Shown piece after piece: positions 50,833 to 61,084 of a stretch of DNA of 64,000 nt (positions are counted from its first letter, which is position 1; each line of letters opens with the position of its first letter). A program made the position numbers and the translations under genes. The stretch is from Nocardioides albertanoniae (GTDB lineage: Bacteria; Actinomycetota; Actinomycetes; Propionibacteriales; Nocardioidaceae). The stretch covers positions 3,612,501 to 3,676,500 of the forward strand of contig NZ_VFOV01000001.1 of assembly GCF_006716315.1 (NCBI RefSeq), given 5' to 3'. The notes below the pieces were generated by a model that had not been told where the DNA came from, did not search any database, and worked only from the letters and a program-made list of their open reading frames with translations.

Positions 50833-51758
50833 GCGGAGACTCCTTCGGACTGCGTCGGGGTGTGACCCTCACGCTGGTTTTCGGCGGTGAGCTGCAAGAA
50901 GATGTCCTCGAGCCCGGCGCCACCATCACGGAGATCGGTGATGACGACGTTGGCGTCCAGAGCCGCCTTGCCGACCTCGGCCGGCGCCGCGGAGACGCGC
51001 ATTCCGGTGCCGATCGGCTCGACGCTGTAGCCCTTGCCCTTCAGCGCTGCGGCGAGCGCCTCGTTGTCGAGGGCGGTGACCAGCGACTGGCCGGCGGTGC
51101 CCTGGCTGGCGAGGATCGTGTCCTTGGTGCCCTCGGCCACGATGCGGCCGTTGCCGATGAGGATCAGCTCGTCGGCGATCTGCTCCACCTCGTGGAGCAG
51201 GTGGGAGGAGAGCAGCACGGTGCCGCCACGGTCGGCGTACTCCTTGAGCAGCCCGCGCATCCAGCGGATACCGGCCGGGTCGAGACCGTTGGCAGGCTCG
51301 TCGAGGATGAGCACCTTCGGGTCGCCCATGAGGGCGTACGCGATGCCGAGGCGCTGCTTCATACCCAGCGAGTAGTTCTTGATCCGGCGCTTCGACTCCG
51401 CGGGAGTCAGCGAGACCAGCTCGAGCATCTCGTCGACGCGCGACTTGGGCAGGCCCATCGTCATCGCGGCGATCGTGAGCACCTCACGGCCGGTGCGGCC
51501 GCCGTGCTGAGCACTGGCGTCGAGCAGCACGCCGACGTGACGGCCGGGGTTGGCAAGGTCGGAGTAGAGGGAGCCGTCGATCGTCGCCCGGCCCTTGGTG
51601 GGGTTGGTCAGTCCAACCATGATGCGCATGGAGGTCGACTTGCCCGCGCCGTTCGGCCCGAGGAATCCGGTGACTTTGCCCGGCTCGGCGGTGAACGACA
51701 CGTCGTCGACCGCGGTGAAGGTCCCGTAGACCCTCGTCAGTCCTTCGACTTTGATCAT
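50829..51758 (-). CDS. ABC transporter ATP-binding protein (ABC-2 exporter type)
   Basis: A 309-residue ATPase. Walker A is GPNGAGKS, the signature is NYSLGMKQRLGIA (SLGMKQ in place of LSGGQ, normal for this BcrA/DRR-type group) and Walker B is VLILDEPANGLDPAG. The C-terminal 80 residues are an extension found in antibiotic and lantibiotic export ATPases. ATG 51758 has AGGA 8 bases upstream. It is divergent from a two-component system, which suggests control by that system. Confidence 0.88.
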   Translation of the reverse strand: MIKVEGLTRVYGTFTAVDDVSFTAEPGKVTGFLGPNGAGKSTSMRIMVGLTNPTKGRATIDGSLYSDLANPGRHVGVLLDASAQHGGRTGREVLTIAAMTMGLPKSRVDEMLELVSLTPAESKRRIKNYSLGMKQRLGIAYALMGDPKVLILDEPANGLDPAGIRWMRGLLKEYADRGGTVLLSSHLLHEVEQIADELILIGNGRIVAEGTKDTILASQGTAGQSLVTALDNEALAAALKGKGYSVEPIGTGMRVSAAPAEVGKAALDANVVITDLRDGGAGLEDIFLQLTAENQREGHTPTQSEGVSA

Positions 51759-51882
51759 GTCGCACATCCTGCCCTGCAACGTGCTGAAACCGCATCGGAC
51801 ATACGGATGACCTGCAACCAGACGAAAGTATGGGGATGGTCGCGACCGCAGCATCGGGCCCATCCGGCTTCGGTTCATTAAC

Positions 51883-53049
51883 GTGTACGCCGTGCAGCAA
51901 CCCGCCCGCGAGATCAACCAGCCACGTCTGACGCTGTGGGGTCACGTCTGGCGCTATCTCGTCGCGCTGGGGATCAGCGCTCTGGGGATGACCAGCAGCG
52001 ACGGCGGCTGGCCCGACTGGCGCTTCGCGATGGACATATCGGTCGGTGTCGTCTGCCTCGTCATCGTCTTCTGGCGGCGCCGGTGGCCGATGACGATCGC
52101 CGCGCTGACCACCCTCGCCGGCGCGTTCTCCCTCCTCGCGGCCGGCGCCTCCTCGCTCGCGCTGGTCTCGCTGGCGACCCGCCGGCGCTGGCGCGAGATC
52201 ATCCCGCTCGCGCTGCTCACCTTCGCCTCCGGGATGTTCTGGTTCACCGTCATGGACACCTCGGCGCCGGCGACCTCGACCTTCGCGGTGTGGGGTCTCA
52301 ACGTCGGCATCAACGCCGTGGTCGTCGCCGCCCTGATCGCCTGGGGCATGTACATCGGCTCCCGCCGCGAGCTGATCGCCACCCTGCGCCAGCGCGCCGA
52401 GACCGCCGAGGCCGAGCAGTCGCTGCGCATGGCCCAGGCCCGCGAGACCGAGCGGCGGCGCATCGCCCGGGAGATGCACGACGTGCTCGCCCACCGCATC
52501 TCCCACATCTCCATGCAGGCCGGCGCGCTCTCCTACCGCGAAGACCTCTCCGCCGACCAGGTGCGCAGCGAGGTCGGCACCATCCGAGACGGCGCCCACC
52601 GGGCGCTCGAGGATCTCCGGGCCGTGCTCGGAGTGCTGCGTGGCAACGGCGAGGATCCCGAGACCGCGCCCCAGCCGACGTACGCCGATCTCGGCCGGCT
52701 CGTCGACGAGGCTCGTGCGGGCGGCATGAACATCACCTTCACCGACGACGTCCTCGGCGAGCCTCCGGAGGCGATCGGGCGCTCGATCTATCGCGTGGTG
52801 CAGGAGGGCATCACCAACGCCCGCAAGCACGCCCGCGGCGCCCTGCTGCGGATCAGTCTGCACGGCTCCGAGGAGCACGGGATCGACGTCGAGCTGCGCA
52901 ACCGTCTCGGCTTCGACTCCCACACTCCGGGGGCCGGACTGGGCCTGGTCGGGCTCACCGAACGCGTCGATCTGGCGGGCGGACACATCGGGCACCGCAT
53001 GGAATCAGATGTCTTCATCCTCGAAGCATGGCTACCGTGGGGCCAGTGA
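51883..53049 (+). CDS. Sensor histidine kinase (HisKA_3, NarL-partner type)
   Basis: A 388-residue kinase from GTG 51883 (GTG 51892 is an alternative). About five membrane segments fill residues 22-160. The phosphoacceptor is His199 in RRRIAREMHDVLAHRISHIS, followed by the HATPase domain with YRVVQEGITNARKHA (N box) and GLGLVGLTERV (G box). It probably senses envelope stress or an exported compound. The stop overlaps the GTG of the response regulator gene (GTGA). Confidence 0.9.
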   Translation: MYAVQQPAREINQPRLTLWGHVWRYLVALGISALGMTSSDGGWPDWRFAMDISVGVVCLVIVFWRRRWPMTIAALTTLAGAFSLLAAGASSLALVSLATRRRWREIIPLALLTFASGMFWFTVMDTSAPATSTFAVWGLNVGINAVVVAALIAWGMYIGSRRELIATLRQRAETAEAEQSLRMAQARETERRRIAREMHDVLAHRISHISMQAGALSYREDLSADQVRSEVGTIRDGAHRALEDLRAVLGVLRGNGEDPETAPQPTYADLGRLVDEARAGGMNITFTDDVLGEPPEAIGRSIYRVVQEGITNARKHARGALLRISLHGSEEHGIDVELRNRLGFDSHTPGAGLGLVGLTERVDLAGGHIGHRMESDVFILEAWLPWGQ

Positions 53050-53750
53050 GCAGTCCAGAGAGCTCGGTCAAGATCAAGGTCGCGATCGTCGACGACGACC
53101 CGTTGGTGCGCTCAGCCCTCGGGCTGATGCTCGGCGGCCAGCCCGACATCGAGGTCGTCGGTGAGGCGACCGACGGGCAGGAAGCGCTCGGCCTGGTGCG
53201 TACGACGGCCCCCGACGTGGTGCTGATGGACATCCGGATGCCTCGCATCAACGGGCTCGACGCCACCCGCCGGGTGCTGGCCGACCCCCAGCCGCAGGCT
53301 TCGCCGACCCGGGCGTCCCGTCGACCACGGGTGATCGTGCTGACCACCTTCGGTGCCGACGAGTACGTCGTCGACGCGCTCGCCGCGGGCGCCGACGGGT
53401 TCCTGCTCAAGGACACTCCCCCGCCCGAGATCGTCGCGGCGATCCGTACGGTCGCGGCCGGGGAGCCGATCCTCTCCCCCAAGGCCACCCGCACCCTGAT
53501 CACCCGGCTGCGCGCCGAGCCGACCGGCGATCGGGCCGCGGCCGCCGGTGAGCGCCTCGAGTCGCTCACCGACCGTGAGCACGAGGTCGCCCTCGCCGTC
53601 GGGCGCGGGCTGAGCAACGCCGAGATCGCCAAGGAGCTCTACCTCTCGATCCCGACCGTGAAGGCCCACGTCTCCCGGCTCTTCGACAAGCTCGGCGCCA
53701 CCAACCGCGTGCAGATCGCGATCACCGTGCACGACGCCGGGCTGGTCTAG
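53046..53750 (+). CDS. LuxR/NarL-family response regulator
   Basis: A 234-residue regulator. The receiver domain has the acidic pocket VDDDP, phospho-acceptor Asp62 in VVLMDIRMP and the Lys in FLLKDTPP. The C-terminal HTH is in LTDREHEVALAVGRGLSNAEIAKELYLSIPTVKAHVSRLFDKL. It is translationally coupled to the kinase by the 4-base overlap. The divergent ABC exporter is the likely target; the 124-base gap contains an imperfect ATCGG/CGGAT repeat. Confidence 0.92.
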   Translation: MSSPESSVKIKVAIVDDDPLVRSALGLMLGGQPDIEVVGEATDGQEALGLVRTTAPDVVLMDIRMPRINGLDATRRVLADPQPQASPTRASRRPRVIVLTTFGADEYVVDALAAGADGFLLKDTPPPEIVAAIRTVAAGEPILSPKATRTLITRLRAEPTGDRAAAAGERLESLTDREHEVALAVGRGLSNAEIAKELYLSIPTVKAHVSRLFDKLGATNRVQIAITVHDAGLV

Positions 53751-53776
53751 CCTCCGTCGACCGAGGGGCCGGTCAG

Positions 53777-54544
53777 TCAGACCTCGTAGACCGCGCCGGT
53801 GGCCGCCAGCTCGGTCGGCCCGTCGTACGCCGACCGCGCCTCGCGCAGAGCGTCGGCGGAGTCGTGCCACGGCGGGACGTGGGTGACGACGAGCTTCTTC
53901 ACATGGGCCTTGGTGGCGTACTCCCCTGCGTCGACGCCGGTGATGTGCACCCCGGGCGGGTTCTCGACGCCGTCGCGGAAGGCGGCCTCGCACAGGAACA
54001 GGTCGGCGTCGGCGGCGATGTCGAGCAGCGCGTCGGTCTCGGCGGTGTCACCGCTGTAGGCGACGACCTTGCCGTTGGCCTCGATGCGCAGGCCGAAGGC
54101 GTCGACCGGGTGCTCCACGGCGGTCGGCGTGATCACAAAGGGGCCGAGATGGATCGCTCCGGTGTAGGTCGAGAACTCGAACTCTTCGCGCATCCCGGGC
54201 CGTTTGGGCAGGTCATAGGCTTTCGCGAGCCTCCGGCCGGTGCCCTTGGGGCCGTAGACGGGGATGGGCGGCTGCTGGCCGGTCGGGTGCCACTTGCGCA
54301 GCACGTAGTAGGAGGTCATGTCGACGCAGTGGTCGGCGTGCAGGTGCGAGAGCAGCACCGCGTCGATGAGGAGCGGGTCGACGTAGCGCTGCAGCACGCC
54401 GAGCGCGCCGTTGCCCATGTCGAGCACGATCCGCCACGTACGCCCGGCCTCGTCGTCGGCCTCGACGAGATAGCACGAGGCGGGGCTGTCGGGCCCGGGA
54501 TAGGAGCCCGAGCAGCCGATGACGGTCAGCCGCATCCCCGCCAT
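53777..54544 (-). CDS. MBL-fold metallohydrolase, Rv1339-like cyclic nucleotide phosphodiesterase
   Basis: A 255-residue metallo-beta-lactamase-fold protein. The zinc motif is HLHADH at 67-72 in LLSHLHADHCVDM; further ligands are in VEHPVDAFG, YSGDTAE and THVPPWHDSADA. The place next to murI and near rph-rdgB matches Mycobacterium tuberculosis Rv1339, reported as an atypical cAMP phosphodiesterase, as recalled from the literature. RNase Z-like activity is the alternative. The ATG overlaps the murI stop by one base. Confidence 0.82.
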   Translation of the reverse strand: MAGMRLTVIGCSGSYPGPDSPASCYLVEADDEAGRTWRIVLDMGNGALGVLQRYVDPLLIDAVLLSHLHADHCVDMTSYYVLRKWHPTGQQPPIPVYGPKGTGRRLAKAYDLPKRPGMREEFEFSTYTGAIHLGPFVITPTAVEHPVDAFGLRIEANGKVVAYSGDTAETDALLDIAADADLFLCEAAFRDGVENPPGVHITGVDAGEYATKAHVKKLVVTHVPPWHDSADALREARSAYDGPTELAATGAVYEV

Positions 54545-55380
54545 CAGACCGCGCCTCCGGCGAGCTGCCTGGCCGCCGCGAGCTCCGGGCCGAGAAACCT
54601 GGCGCCGATGGCCTCGAACTCCTTGGCGTCGCCGGTGGTCAAGAACGTATAGGCCGGCTCGCCGCTCTCCCGCATCAGGCCGTTCTCGGCGAGCACGCGG
54701 TAGACGTCCTTCGCCGACTCCTCGGCGCTGCTGACCAGGGTCACGTTGTCGCCCATCACATAAGAGATCACACCAGTCAGGAGCGGGTAGTGGGTGCACC
54801 CCAGGATCAGCGTGTCGACCCCGGCGCTGGTCAGCGGGTCGAGATATTCGTGGGCGGCGGCGAGGAGCTCGTCGCCGCCGGTGGTGCCGGCCTCGACGAA
54901 CGGCACGAACTTCGGGCACTCCTGCGTGTGCAGCTCGACGTGCGGAGCCGCCGCGAACGCGTCGTCGTAGGCCATCGACTCGGCGGTGGCGTGGGTGCAG
55001 ATGACCCCGATGCGACCGGTGCGCGAGGCGGCGACGGCGCGGCGGGTCGCCGGCAGGATGACCTCGACCACTGGGATCGACCGATACCGCTCCCGAGCGT
55101 CTCGCAGCATCGCCGCCGAGGCCGAGTTGCACGCGATGACCAGCGCCTTCACGCCCTGCTCGACGAGATGGTCGAGGCACTCCAGCGCATACTCCCGCAC
55201 CTCCGCGATCGGCCGGGGGCCGTAGGGTGCGCGGGCGGTGTCACCGACGTAGAGGATCGACTCGTGGGCGAGCTGGTCGATGACCGAGCGGGCGACGGTG
55301 AGCCCGCCGAAGCCGGAGTCGAAGATCCCGATCGGGGCGTCACGGTCGGGCTGGGTCGATTCCAAGGACGAGACGGGCAC
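54544..55380 (-). CDS. murI: Glutamate racemase
   Basis: A 278-residue enzyme that makes D-glutamate for peptidoglycan. The two catalytic cysteines are Cys84 in VIACNSASA and Cys195 in [10 protein letters not shown]; the substrate loop [14 protein letters not shown] is at 17-30. GTG 55380 is preferred because TAGCCT lies 7 bases upstream; the longer frame is antisense to the downstream phosphodiesterase gene. It is followed without gap by the MBL gene. Confidence 0.95.
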   Translation of the reverse strand: MPVSSLESTQPDRDAPIGIFDSGFGGLTVARSVIDQLAHESILYVGDTARAPYGPRPIAEVREYALECLDHLVEQGVKALVIACNSASAAMLRDARERYRSIPVVEVILPATRRAVAASRTGRIGVICTHATAESMAYDDAFAAAPHVELHTQECPKFVPFVEAGTTGGDELLAAAHEYLDPLTSAGVDTLILGCTHYPLLTGVISYVMGDNVTLVSSAEESAKDVYRVLAENGLMRESGEPAYTFLTTGDAKEFEAIGARFLGPELAAARQLAGGAV

Positions 55381-55387
55381 GGTCGTC

Positions 55388-55393
55388 AGGCTA
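55388..55393 (-). promoter_or_regulatory. -10 hexamer TAGCCT before murI
   Basis: TAGCCT on the minus strand ends 7 bases before GTG 55380, with no ribosome site between. Confidence 0.5.
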
Positions 55394-55485
55394 GGCCCAA
55401 CGGCCCGTGTTTCGCAGTGCCATGGGCCACTCGAGACCCACCCGAGATCCATCTCACGTTCACGAACAGTCCGCGAAGAGGCTGT

Positions 55486-55491
55486 TAACTT
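55486..55491 (+). promoter_or_regulatory. -10 hexamer TAACTT before the first phosphodiesterase gene
   Basis: TAACTT ends 6 bases before the ATG at 55498. It is a leaderless candidate. Confidence 0.4.
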
Positions 55492-55497
55492 CGGGTT

Positions 55498-56496
55498 ATG
55501 ACAATTTCGCGGCGCTCGCCTGTGCTGGTGGCCGTCGTCGCCCTCCTGGGCGTCTTGCTCCCGGTTGCCGGCCCGCAGCCTTCCCCCGCGCAGGCCGCGA
55601 CACCGAAGCACGTGGTCGCGATCTCGGTCGACGGGCTCAGCGTGACCGCCATCGACCACCTCGGCCCGCGCAACGTGCCCAACATCTACCGCCTGATGCG
55701 CGGCGGCGCCTCGACCCGCGAGGCTCGCAGCGAGTACGAGCAGAACATCACCCTGCCCAACCACACCTCCATGGTGACCAGCCGCCGGATCGACCGGAAG
55801 GCCCACGGCCACGGCGTCACCTGGAACACCGACCGCCGCGGCACCACGGTGCAGCAGACCGCCGGCCACCCCGTCGCCTCGGTCTTCAGCCGGGTCGAGC
55901 GCACCGGCCGCAGCAGCGCGCTGTTCGCCTCGAAGTCGAAGTTCAGCCTCTTCGACCGCTCCTGGCCCTCGATCGACCGCGTGCGGATCGACCACGACGC
56001 CGAGCTGGTCGACAGCGCCGCCCGCGACCTGAGGAAGCACAAGCGTGCCTTCACCTTCGTGCATCTCGGCTCGCCCGACCACTACGGCCACCACGACGGC
56101 TCGATGAGCCCGGCCTACCGCGCCTCGGTCAAGCGCACCGACGCACGCATCGGCGGCCTGCTCCACGCGATCGACTCCTCCGCGACGCTCGAGCGATCGA
56201 CGTACGTCATCCTGACCGCCGACCACGGGTTCAAGGCCGGCGCGAAGGACCACGGCTCCCACGTCTACGCCAATTACCGCATCCCGTTCGTCGTGTGGGG
56301 CCCCGGCGTCACCCGCGGAGCCTCGCTCTATCGGCTCAACCCCGACTACCGTGCCCCCGGCACGACCCGGCCGACGTACGCAGGCCAGCAGCCCATCCGC
56401 AACGGCGACCTCGGCAACCTCGCCCTCGACCTGCTCGGCCTGGGTCCGATCCCGGGCAGCACGCTGAACTCCACCCAGTCACTGGACATTCGCTGA
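55498..56496 (+). CDS. Secreted alkaline-phosphatase-superfamily phosphodiesterase (NPP-like), copy 1
   Basis: A 332-residue protein with a signal peptide (residues 1-34, cleavage near AQAA). Metal and nucleophile sites of nucleotide pyrophosphatase/phosphodiesterases are present: Asp45 in ISVDGLS, nucleophile Thr85 in [24 protein letters not shown] and LTADHGF. The substrate is probably a nucleotide, phospholipid head group or teichoic-type phosphodiester outside the cell. The second copy follows after 42 bases. Confidence 0.88.
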   Translation: MTISRRSPVLVAVVALLGVLLPVAGPQPSPAQAATPKHVVAISVDGLSVTAIDHLGPRNVPNIYRLMRGGASTREARSEYEQNITLPNHTSMVTSRRIDRKAHGHGVTWNTDRRGTTVQQTAGHPVASVFSRVERTGRSSALFASKSKFSLFDRSWPSIDRVRIDHDAELVDSAARDLRKHKRAFTFVHLGSPDHYGHHDGSMSPAYRASVKRTDARIGGLLHAIDSSATLERSTYVILTADHGFKAGAKDHGSHVYANYRIPFVVWGPGVTRGASLYRLNPDYRAPGTTRPTYAGQQPIRNGDLGNLALDLLGLGPIPGSTLNSTQSLDIR

Positions 56497-56526
56497 GCGT
56501 TCGCCCTGGCTGACAGCGCCGTCACC

Positions 56527-56532
56527 TAGGGT
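56527..56532 (+). promoter_or_regulatory. -10 hexamer TAGGGT before the second phosphodiesterase gene
   Basis: TAGGGT ends 6 bases before GTG 56539, so this gene may have its own leaderless transcript apart from copy 1. Confidence 0.5.
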
Positions 56533-56538
56533 GGCCCG

Positions 56539-57558
56539 GTGCGTCGCCTCTTCCCGATCGTCTCCGTCGGCATCTTCGTGGTCGTCGCGCTCGTCGTGGC
56601 GCTCGTCGCGCTCTCCGGGCGTGACGACGGGGCGGAGCGCAAGCCTGCGCAGGCCCACCGCAAGGTGCTCGCGATCTCGATCGACGGGTTCAACCCCGAC
56701 GCGCTGACGAAGCTCGGGGCGGCGAAGACGCCCAACATCCACCGGCTCATCGACGAGGGCGCCTCGACGCTCAACGCGCGCACGGCCTACGAGAAGAACA
56801 TCACCCTGCCCAACCACACCGGGATGGTGACCAGCGACCCGATCGACACCGACAACGGCGGTCACGGGGTCACCTGGAACGTCGGCGACCCGAACAGGTC
56901 GATCGCGAAGTCGGGTGGCAAGGACGAGCAGTCGGTCTTCACCACCGCCCACGAGGCCGGTCTCAGCACCGGAGTCTTCGTGACCAAGCAGAAGTTCGAG
57001 CTGTGGCAGCGCGCCTGGGAGGACGACATCGACACCTTCGAGGCCGTCGACGACCACACCGACCTGGTCCCGCAAGCCACCGACGACCTGGCCGACGAGC
57101 AGCGCGACCTCACCTTCGTACACCTCTCCCTCCCCGACGTCGCCGGGCACGAGTCGGGCGGGATGTCACCCGACTACCTGGCTGCCGTCGAGGAGTCCGA
57201 CGCGCAGGTCGGCGAGTTCCTCGACGTCATCGACGCCGACGCAGAGCTGAAGAAGAACCTCGACGTCATCCTCACCGCCGACCACGGCTTCAAGCCCGGA
57301 GTCACCAACCACTCCGAGAAGGTCTACGAGAACTACCGGATCCCGTTCATCGTCTGGGGCCCCGACGCCGGCGCCGGCACCGACCTCTACGACCTCAACT
57401 CCGACGACTACCGCGACCCGGGCAAGGGCCGGCCCGGCTACGACGGCACCCAGCCCGTACGCAACGCCGACCTCGGCAACCTGGCGCTCGACCTCCTCGG
57501 GCTCGGGCCGATCCCGACCAGCGACATCGGCAAGGACCAGACGCTCGACGTGAAGTGA
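56539..57558 (+). CDS. Membrane-anchored alkaline-phosphatase-superfamily phosphodiesterase, copy 2
   Basis: A 339-residue paralogue of the upstream gene. It starts with an uncleaved-looking membrane anchor (LFPIVSVGIFVVVALVVALVALSG). The active site is kept: Asp49 in ISIDGFN, Thr89 in ITLPNHTGMVT, HLSLPDVAGHESG and [10 protein letters not shown]. The C-terminus [18 protein letters not shown] is nearly the same as in copy 1. Anchored and released versions of one activity are a likely outcome of a tandem duplication. Confidence 0.88.
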   Translation: MRRLFPIVSVGIFVVVALVVALVALSGRDDGAERKPAQAHRKVLAISIDGFNPDALTKLGAAKTPNIHRLIDEGASTLNARTAYEKNITLPNHTGMVTSDPIDTDNGGHGVTWNVGDPNRSIAKSGGKDEQSVFTTAHEAGLSTGVFVTKQKFELWQRAWEDDIDTFEAVDDHTDLVPQATDDLADEQRDLTFVHLSLPDVAGHESGGMSPDYLAAVEESDAQVGEFLDVIDADAELKKNLDVILTADHGFKPGVTNHSEKVYENYRIPFIVWGPDAGAGTDLYDLNSDDYRDPGKGRPGYDGTQPVRNADLGNLALDLLGLGPIPTSDIGKDQTLDVK

Positions 57559-57631
57559 CCCGGAGCGGTCAGCGCACGGAAACCGATCGGTGGCCGACCT
57601 TGTCGAGACCACCACAAGGAAACGCGATCCT

Positions 57632-57650
57632 GAGGTACGTTTCGAACCTA
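57632..57650. promoter_or_regulatory. Possible operator before the FAD monooxygenase gene
   Basis: In the 111-base gap before the monooxygenase, GAGGT and ACCTA flank a TTCGAA palindrome (AGGTACGTTTCGAACCT). It is a weak inverted repeat 20 bases upstream of the ATG. The regulator is unknown and the site is uncertain. Confidence 0.25.
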
Positions 57651-57669
57651 ACCTCCCAAGGAGCGTGAG

Positions 57670-58893
57670 ATGTCAGTTTCCCGGCTCGCTCGGGCCGCCT
57701 TGCGCAGGGACCGTCGCGCCCGGCGAGTCACGATCATCGGCGCCGGGATCGGTGGTCTCACCCTCGCGATCGAGCTGCGTCGTCAGGGCATCGAGGTCGA
57801 GGTCTTCGAGGCCACGACCGACCCGCGCGAGCGCGGTGCCGCGGTGGTCCTGCCCGCCAACGCGACCAGGATCCTGAGCGAGCGGCTGCATCTCGACCCC
57901 GGGCTGGGCGAGGCCTCGGCGAGGATCGAGGGCCTCTCCTGGCGCGACGGCCACACCGGCGTCTCGATCGGCCGGGCGCTCTCCGCGGAGGCCTACGCGG
58001 CGCGGTGCGGCGCTTCTGCCTACGGCATCCACCACGGTGACCTGCACACACTCCTGGCCGAGACGTTCGGCGACGACGGGCTCCACCTCGGTCAGCGCCT
58101 GGTCAAGGTCACCGATGCCGGCGGCCCGGCGGTGCTGGAGTTCTCCGGCGGCGGCTCCACCGAGGCAGACCTGGTCATCGGCGCCGACGGTGGCCGCTCG
58201 ATGCTGCGCGAGGCGGTGGTCGGCTACGACGACGCGCAGTTCTCCGGCTGCGTCGCCTGGCACGGCATCGTCCCCCGCTCACAGGCGACCTTGCTCCCCC
58301 ACCCCAGCCGGATGCAGGTCTGGATGGGCGCCGACGGCCACCTGATGCACCACCCCGTCGGCGCCGACGACCTCGCATTCCTGCTGGTCAGGCGCCATCC
58401 TGGGCCATGGACGCCCGACGCCTGGGTGCAGCCCGCCGACCACGACGAGCACGTCCACGCCTACGCCGGCTGGCATCCCGCCGTCGTGCAGCTGATCTCC
58501 GAGGCGCCCTGCTCCGACCGCCTGGCCCTCTTCCACCGCCCGCCCCTGAGCACCTGGACCCACGGGCGCATCACGCTGCTCGGCGACGCCGCCCACCTCG
58601 CCGTCCCTCATCACGGGCAGGGCGCCGCCCAGGCGATCGAGGACGCGATCGTCCTCGCCGATTGTCTCGCCGCCGACGACGACTGGCGCCGCGCCCGGCG
58701 GGCCTACGAGGTGCGTCGTCGCGACCGGGCACGGCGCGTGCAGATCGCCTCGCTCGCCGCCGCCGACGTCTTCCACCTCCCCGACGGTCCACGCGCCGAG
58801 GCCCGCAACAAGAGGCTGAAGTCGCTGGACGCCTACGAGCGTCACCTCGCCTGGATCCACGACCTCGATGCGATCGGCCACCCTGGCCCGTAG
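57670..58893 (+). CDS. FAD-dependent monooxygenase (PHBH/UbiH type)
   Basis: A 407-residue flavoprotein. The FAD-binding GxGxxG is in VTIIGAGIGGLTLAIEL (about 21-37), the DG motif is LVIGADGGRSMLRE and the GD motif is ITLLGDAAHLAVPHHGQGAAQAIEDA. These fit group A flavin monooxygenases that hydroxylate aromatic or polyketide compounds with NAD(P)H and oxygen. A 20-residue basic leader precedes the Rossmann fold. GGAG stands before ATG 57670. The substrate is unknown. Confidence 0.9.
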   Translation: MSVSRLARAALRRDRRARRVTIIGAGIGGLTLAIELRRQGIEVEVFEATTDPRERGAAVVLPANATRILSERLHLDPGLGEASARIEGLSWRDGHTGVSIGRALSAEAYAARCGASAYGIHHGDLHTLLAETFGDDGLHLGQRLVKVTDAGGPAVLEFSGGGSTEADLVIGADGGRSMLREAVVGYDDAQFSGCVAWHGIVPRSQATLLPHPSRMQVWMGADGHLMHHPVGADDLAFLLVRRHPGPWTPDAWVQPADHDEHVHAYAGWHPAVVQLISEAPCSDRLALFHRPPLSTWTHGRITLLGDAAHLAVPHHGQGAAQAIEDAIVLADCLAADDDWRRARRAYEVRRRDRARRVQIASLAAADVFHLPDGPRAEARNKRLKSLDAYERHLAWIHDLDAIGHPGP

Positions 58894-58936
58894 CTCAGGA
58901 GCACCGTAACCCGGGAGCACACTGCGGCGTTGCCTG

Positions 58937-59284
58937 GTGGTGAGCGCACTCTCCGGACGCACGGGCCTGATGGCCCTCGGCATCTGGACGACGTACGCCG
59001 CGGCGATCGCCGTCGCCGCGCTCCAGCTCGGCGCCGACCCGGAAGCCGGCCGGGCCCAGCCCGAGACGCCGTTGGCGCCTGGGAGCCCCGCGGCGTTGAT
59101 CCAGCAGCACGACTGCTGGAGCGCGGAGGCACCGCGCGACATGTCGGGCAGGCTGCCCGGCCACGCCATCGTCGCCTCCGGCGCCACCCCTCGCTACGTC
59201 GGCTCCGACCTGACCGGCAAGGCCCTCGACCAGGTCTTCGCCGGCGACGACCACGACCTCGTCGTCTACGCCTTCTGCCGCTGA
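58937..59284 (+). CDS. Small membrane or exported protein of unknown function
   Basis: About 115 residues from a GTG at 58937 (the next codon is also GTG). One hydrophobic segment (GLMALGIWTTYAAAIAVAALQL) is followed by an outside part of about 85 residues with two Cys (HDCWSAEAP and YAFCR). The tail (VASGATPRYVGSDLTGKALDQVF ... DHDLVVYAFC) has a regular codon pattern and looks like a real protein. No family was recognised. It converges with cysM. Confidence 0.55.
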   Translation: MVSALSGRTGLMALGIWTTYAAAIAVAALQLGADPEAGRAQPETPLAPGSPAALIQQHDCWSAEAPRDMSGRLPGHAIVASGATPRYVGSDLTGKALDQVFAGDDHDLVVYAFCR

Positions 59285-59311
59285 GGCGCCGCCGCGACCA
59301 GGCCAGAGCGA

Positions 59312-60274
<963 letters not shown>

Positions 60275-60359
60275 TCAACTCGTGACAACACCGCCAATCG
60301 AGCCGAACGCCCGATCGGCGAGACCTGGCCGTCCGGAGGGCGTGCGCCTGCTAGGCGCG

Positions 60360-61037
60360 TCAGAGCTCGTCGCGTGCGGCGTCACGCAGCGCGGCGAGGC
60401 CGCGACGGGTCAGGTCGGAGTCGGGTAGCACCGCGACCAGCATCGCCCGATCGTCGTCGGCGCGCGCGACCAGGCTCCGCACCCAGGACATCCCCGTCTG
60501 GAGCTGCGCCACGGCATCTGTGCGACCGCCGCTGCGCACCCAGTCACCCAGAGCGGACCGATGGATGGCGTCGATCACCGCCGCCAGCCCCATCGGCCGG
60601 TAGGAAGGTCCCTCACCGAGCCGTTCGCGAAGGTAGGCGAGGGTGTGCGCGACGTAGCGCTCGTGCTCGATGACCTCGCGGTTGCGCAGCTCGGTGACGA
60701 CCCGGGTGAGCTGATAGCGCTGGAGCACCAGCTCAGGCCGGGTGAGGAAGTCCCGCAGCGAATCCTCGGTCGCCGCGATCACCACCTCGACCGGATCCTT
60801 GTCCGGGTCGCCCTCGCGTAGCCGTCGCTCGACCAAGGCGATCCGCTCGGCGTGGTCGGGGAAGGGGAGCTCGACCTTGCCGGAGAAGTGTCGGAAGACG
60901 GTGCGTCGCGAGACCTGCGCAGCTTCGGCGACCGCCTCCACGGTGACGTTCTCGTAGCCCTGGTCGAGAAACATGCCCATTGCCGTCTCGGCGATGCGGT
61001 ACTTGGTGTCACGCACGCGCTGGGACGTCACGGGCAT
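60360..61037 (-). CDS. TetR-family transcriptional regulator
   Basis: A 225-residue regulator. The N-terminal HTH is in TKYRIAETAMGMFLDQGYENVTVEAVAEAAQVSRRTVFRHF (about residues 10-50). The ligand domain with DPVEVVIAATEDSLRDFLTRPELVLQRY resembles the MftR/actinobacterial C-terminal TetR_C type. ATG 61037 has GGAGGAGAAG upstream and TACACT further up. It lies 47 bases downstream of the carboxylesterase on the same strand and may regulate the MFS-esterase pair. Confidence 0.88.
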   Translation of the reverse strand: MPVTSQRVRDTKYRIAETAMGMFLDQGYENVTVEAVAEAAQVSRRTVFRHFSGKVELPFPDHAERIALVERRLREGDPDKDPVEVVIAATEDSLRDFLTRPELVLQRYQLTRVVTELRNREVIEHERYVAHTLAYLRERLGEGPSYRPMGLAAVIDAIHRSALGDWVRSGGRTDAVAQLQTGMSWVRSLVARADDDRAMLVAVLPDSDLTRRGLAALRDAARDEL

Positions 61038-61084
61038 CTTCTCCTCCGTCGGTCGAGACGCTCAGTGTAGGAGATCACGCCTCC

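Noticed and set aside
57625..57660. Possible iron box (IdeR/DmdR) before the FAD monooxygenase
   Set aside because: TTAGGTT and TACCTCA are present but two bases too far apart for the 19-base consensus, and the monooxygenase shows no iron link.
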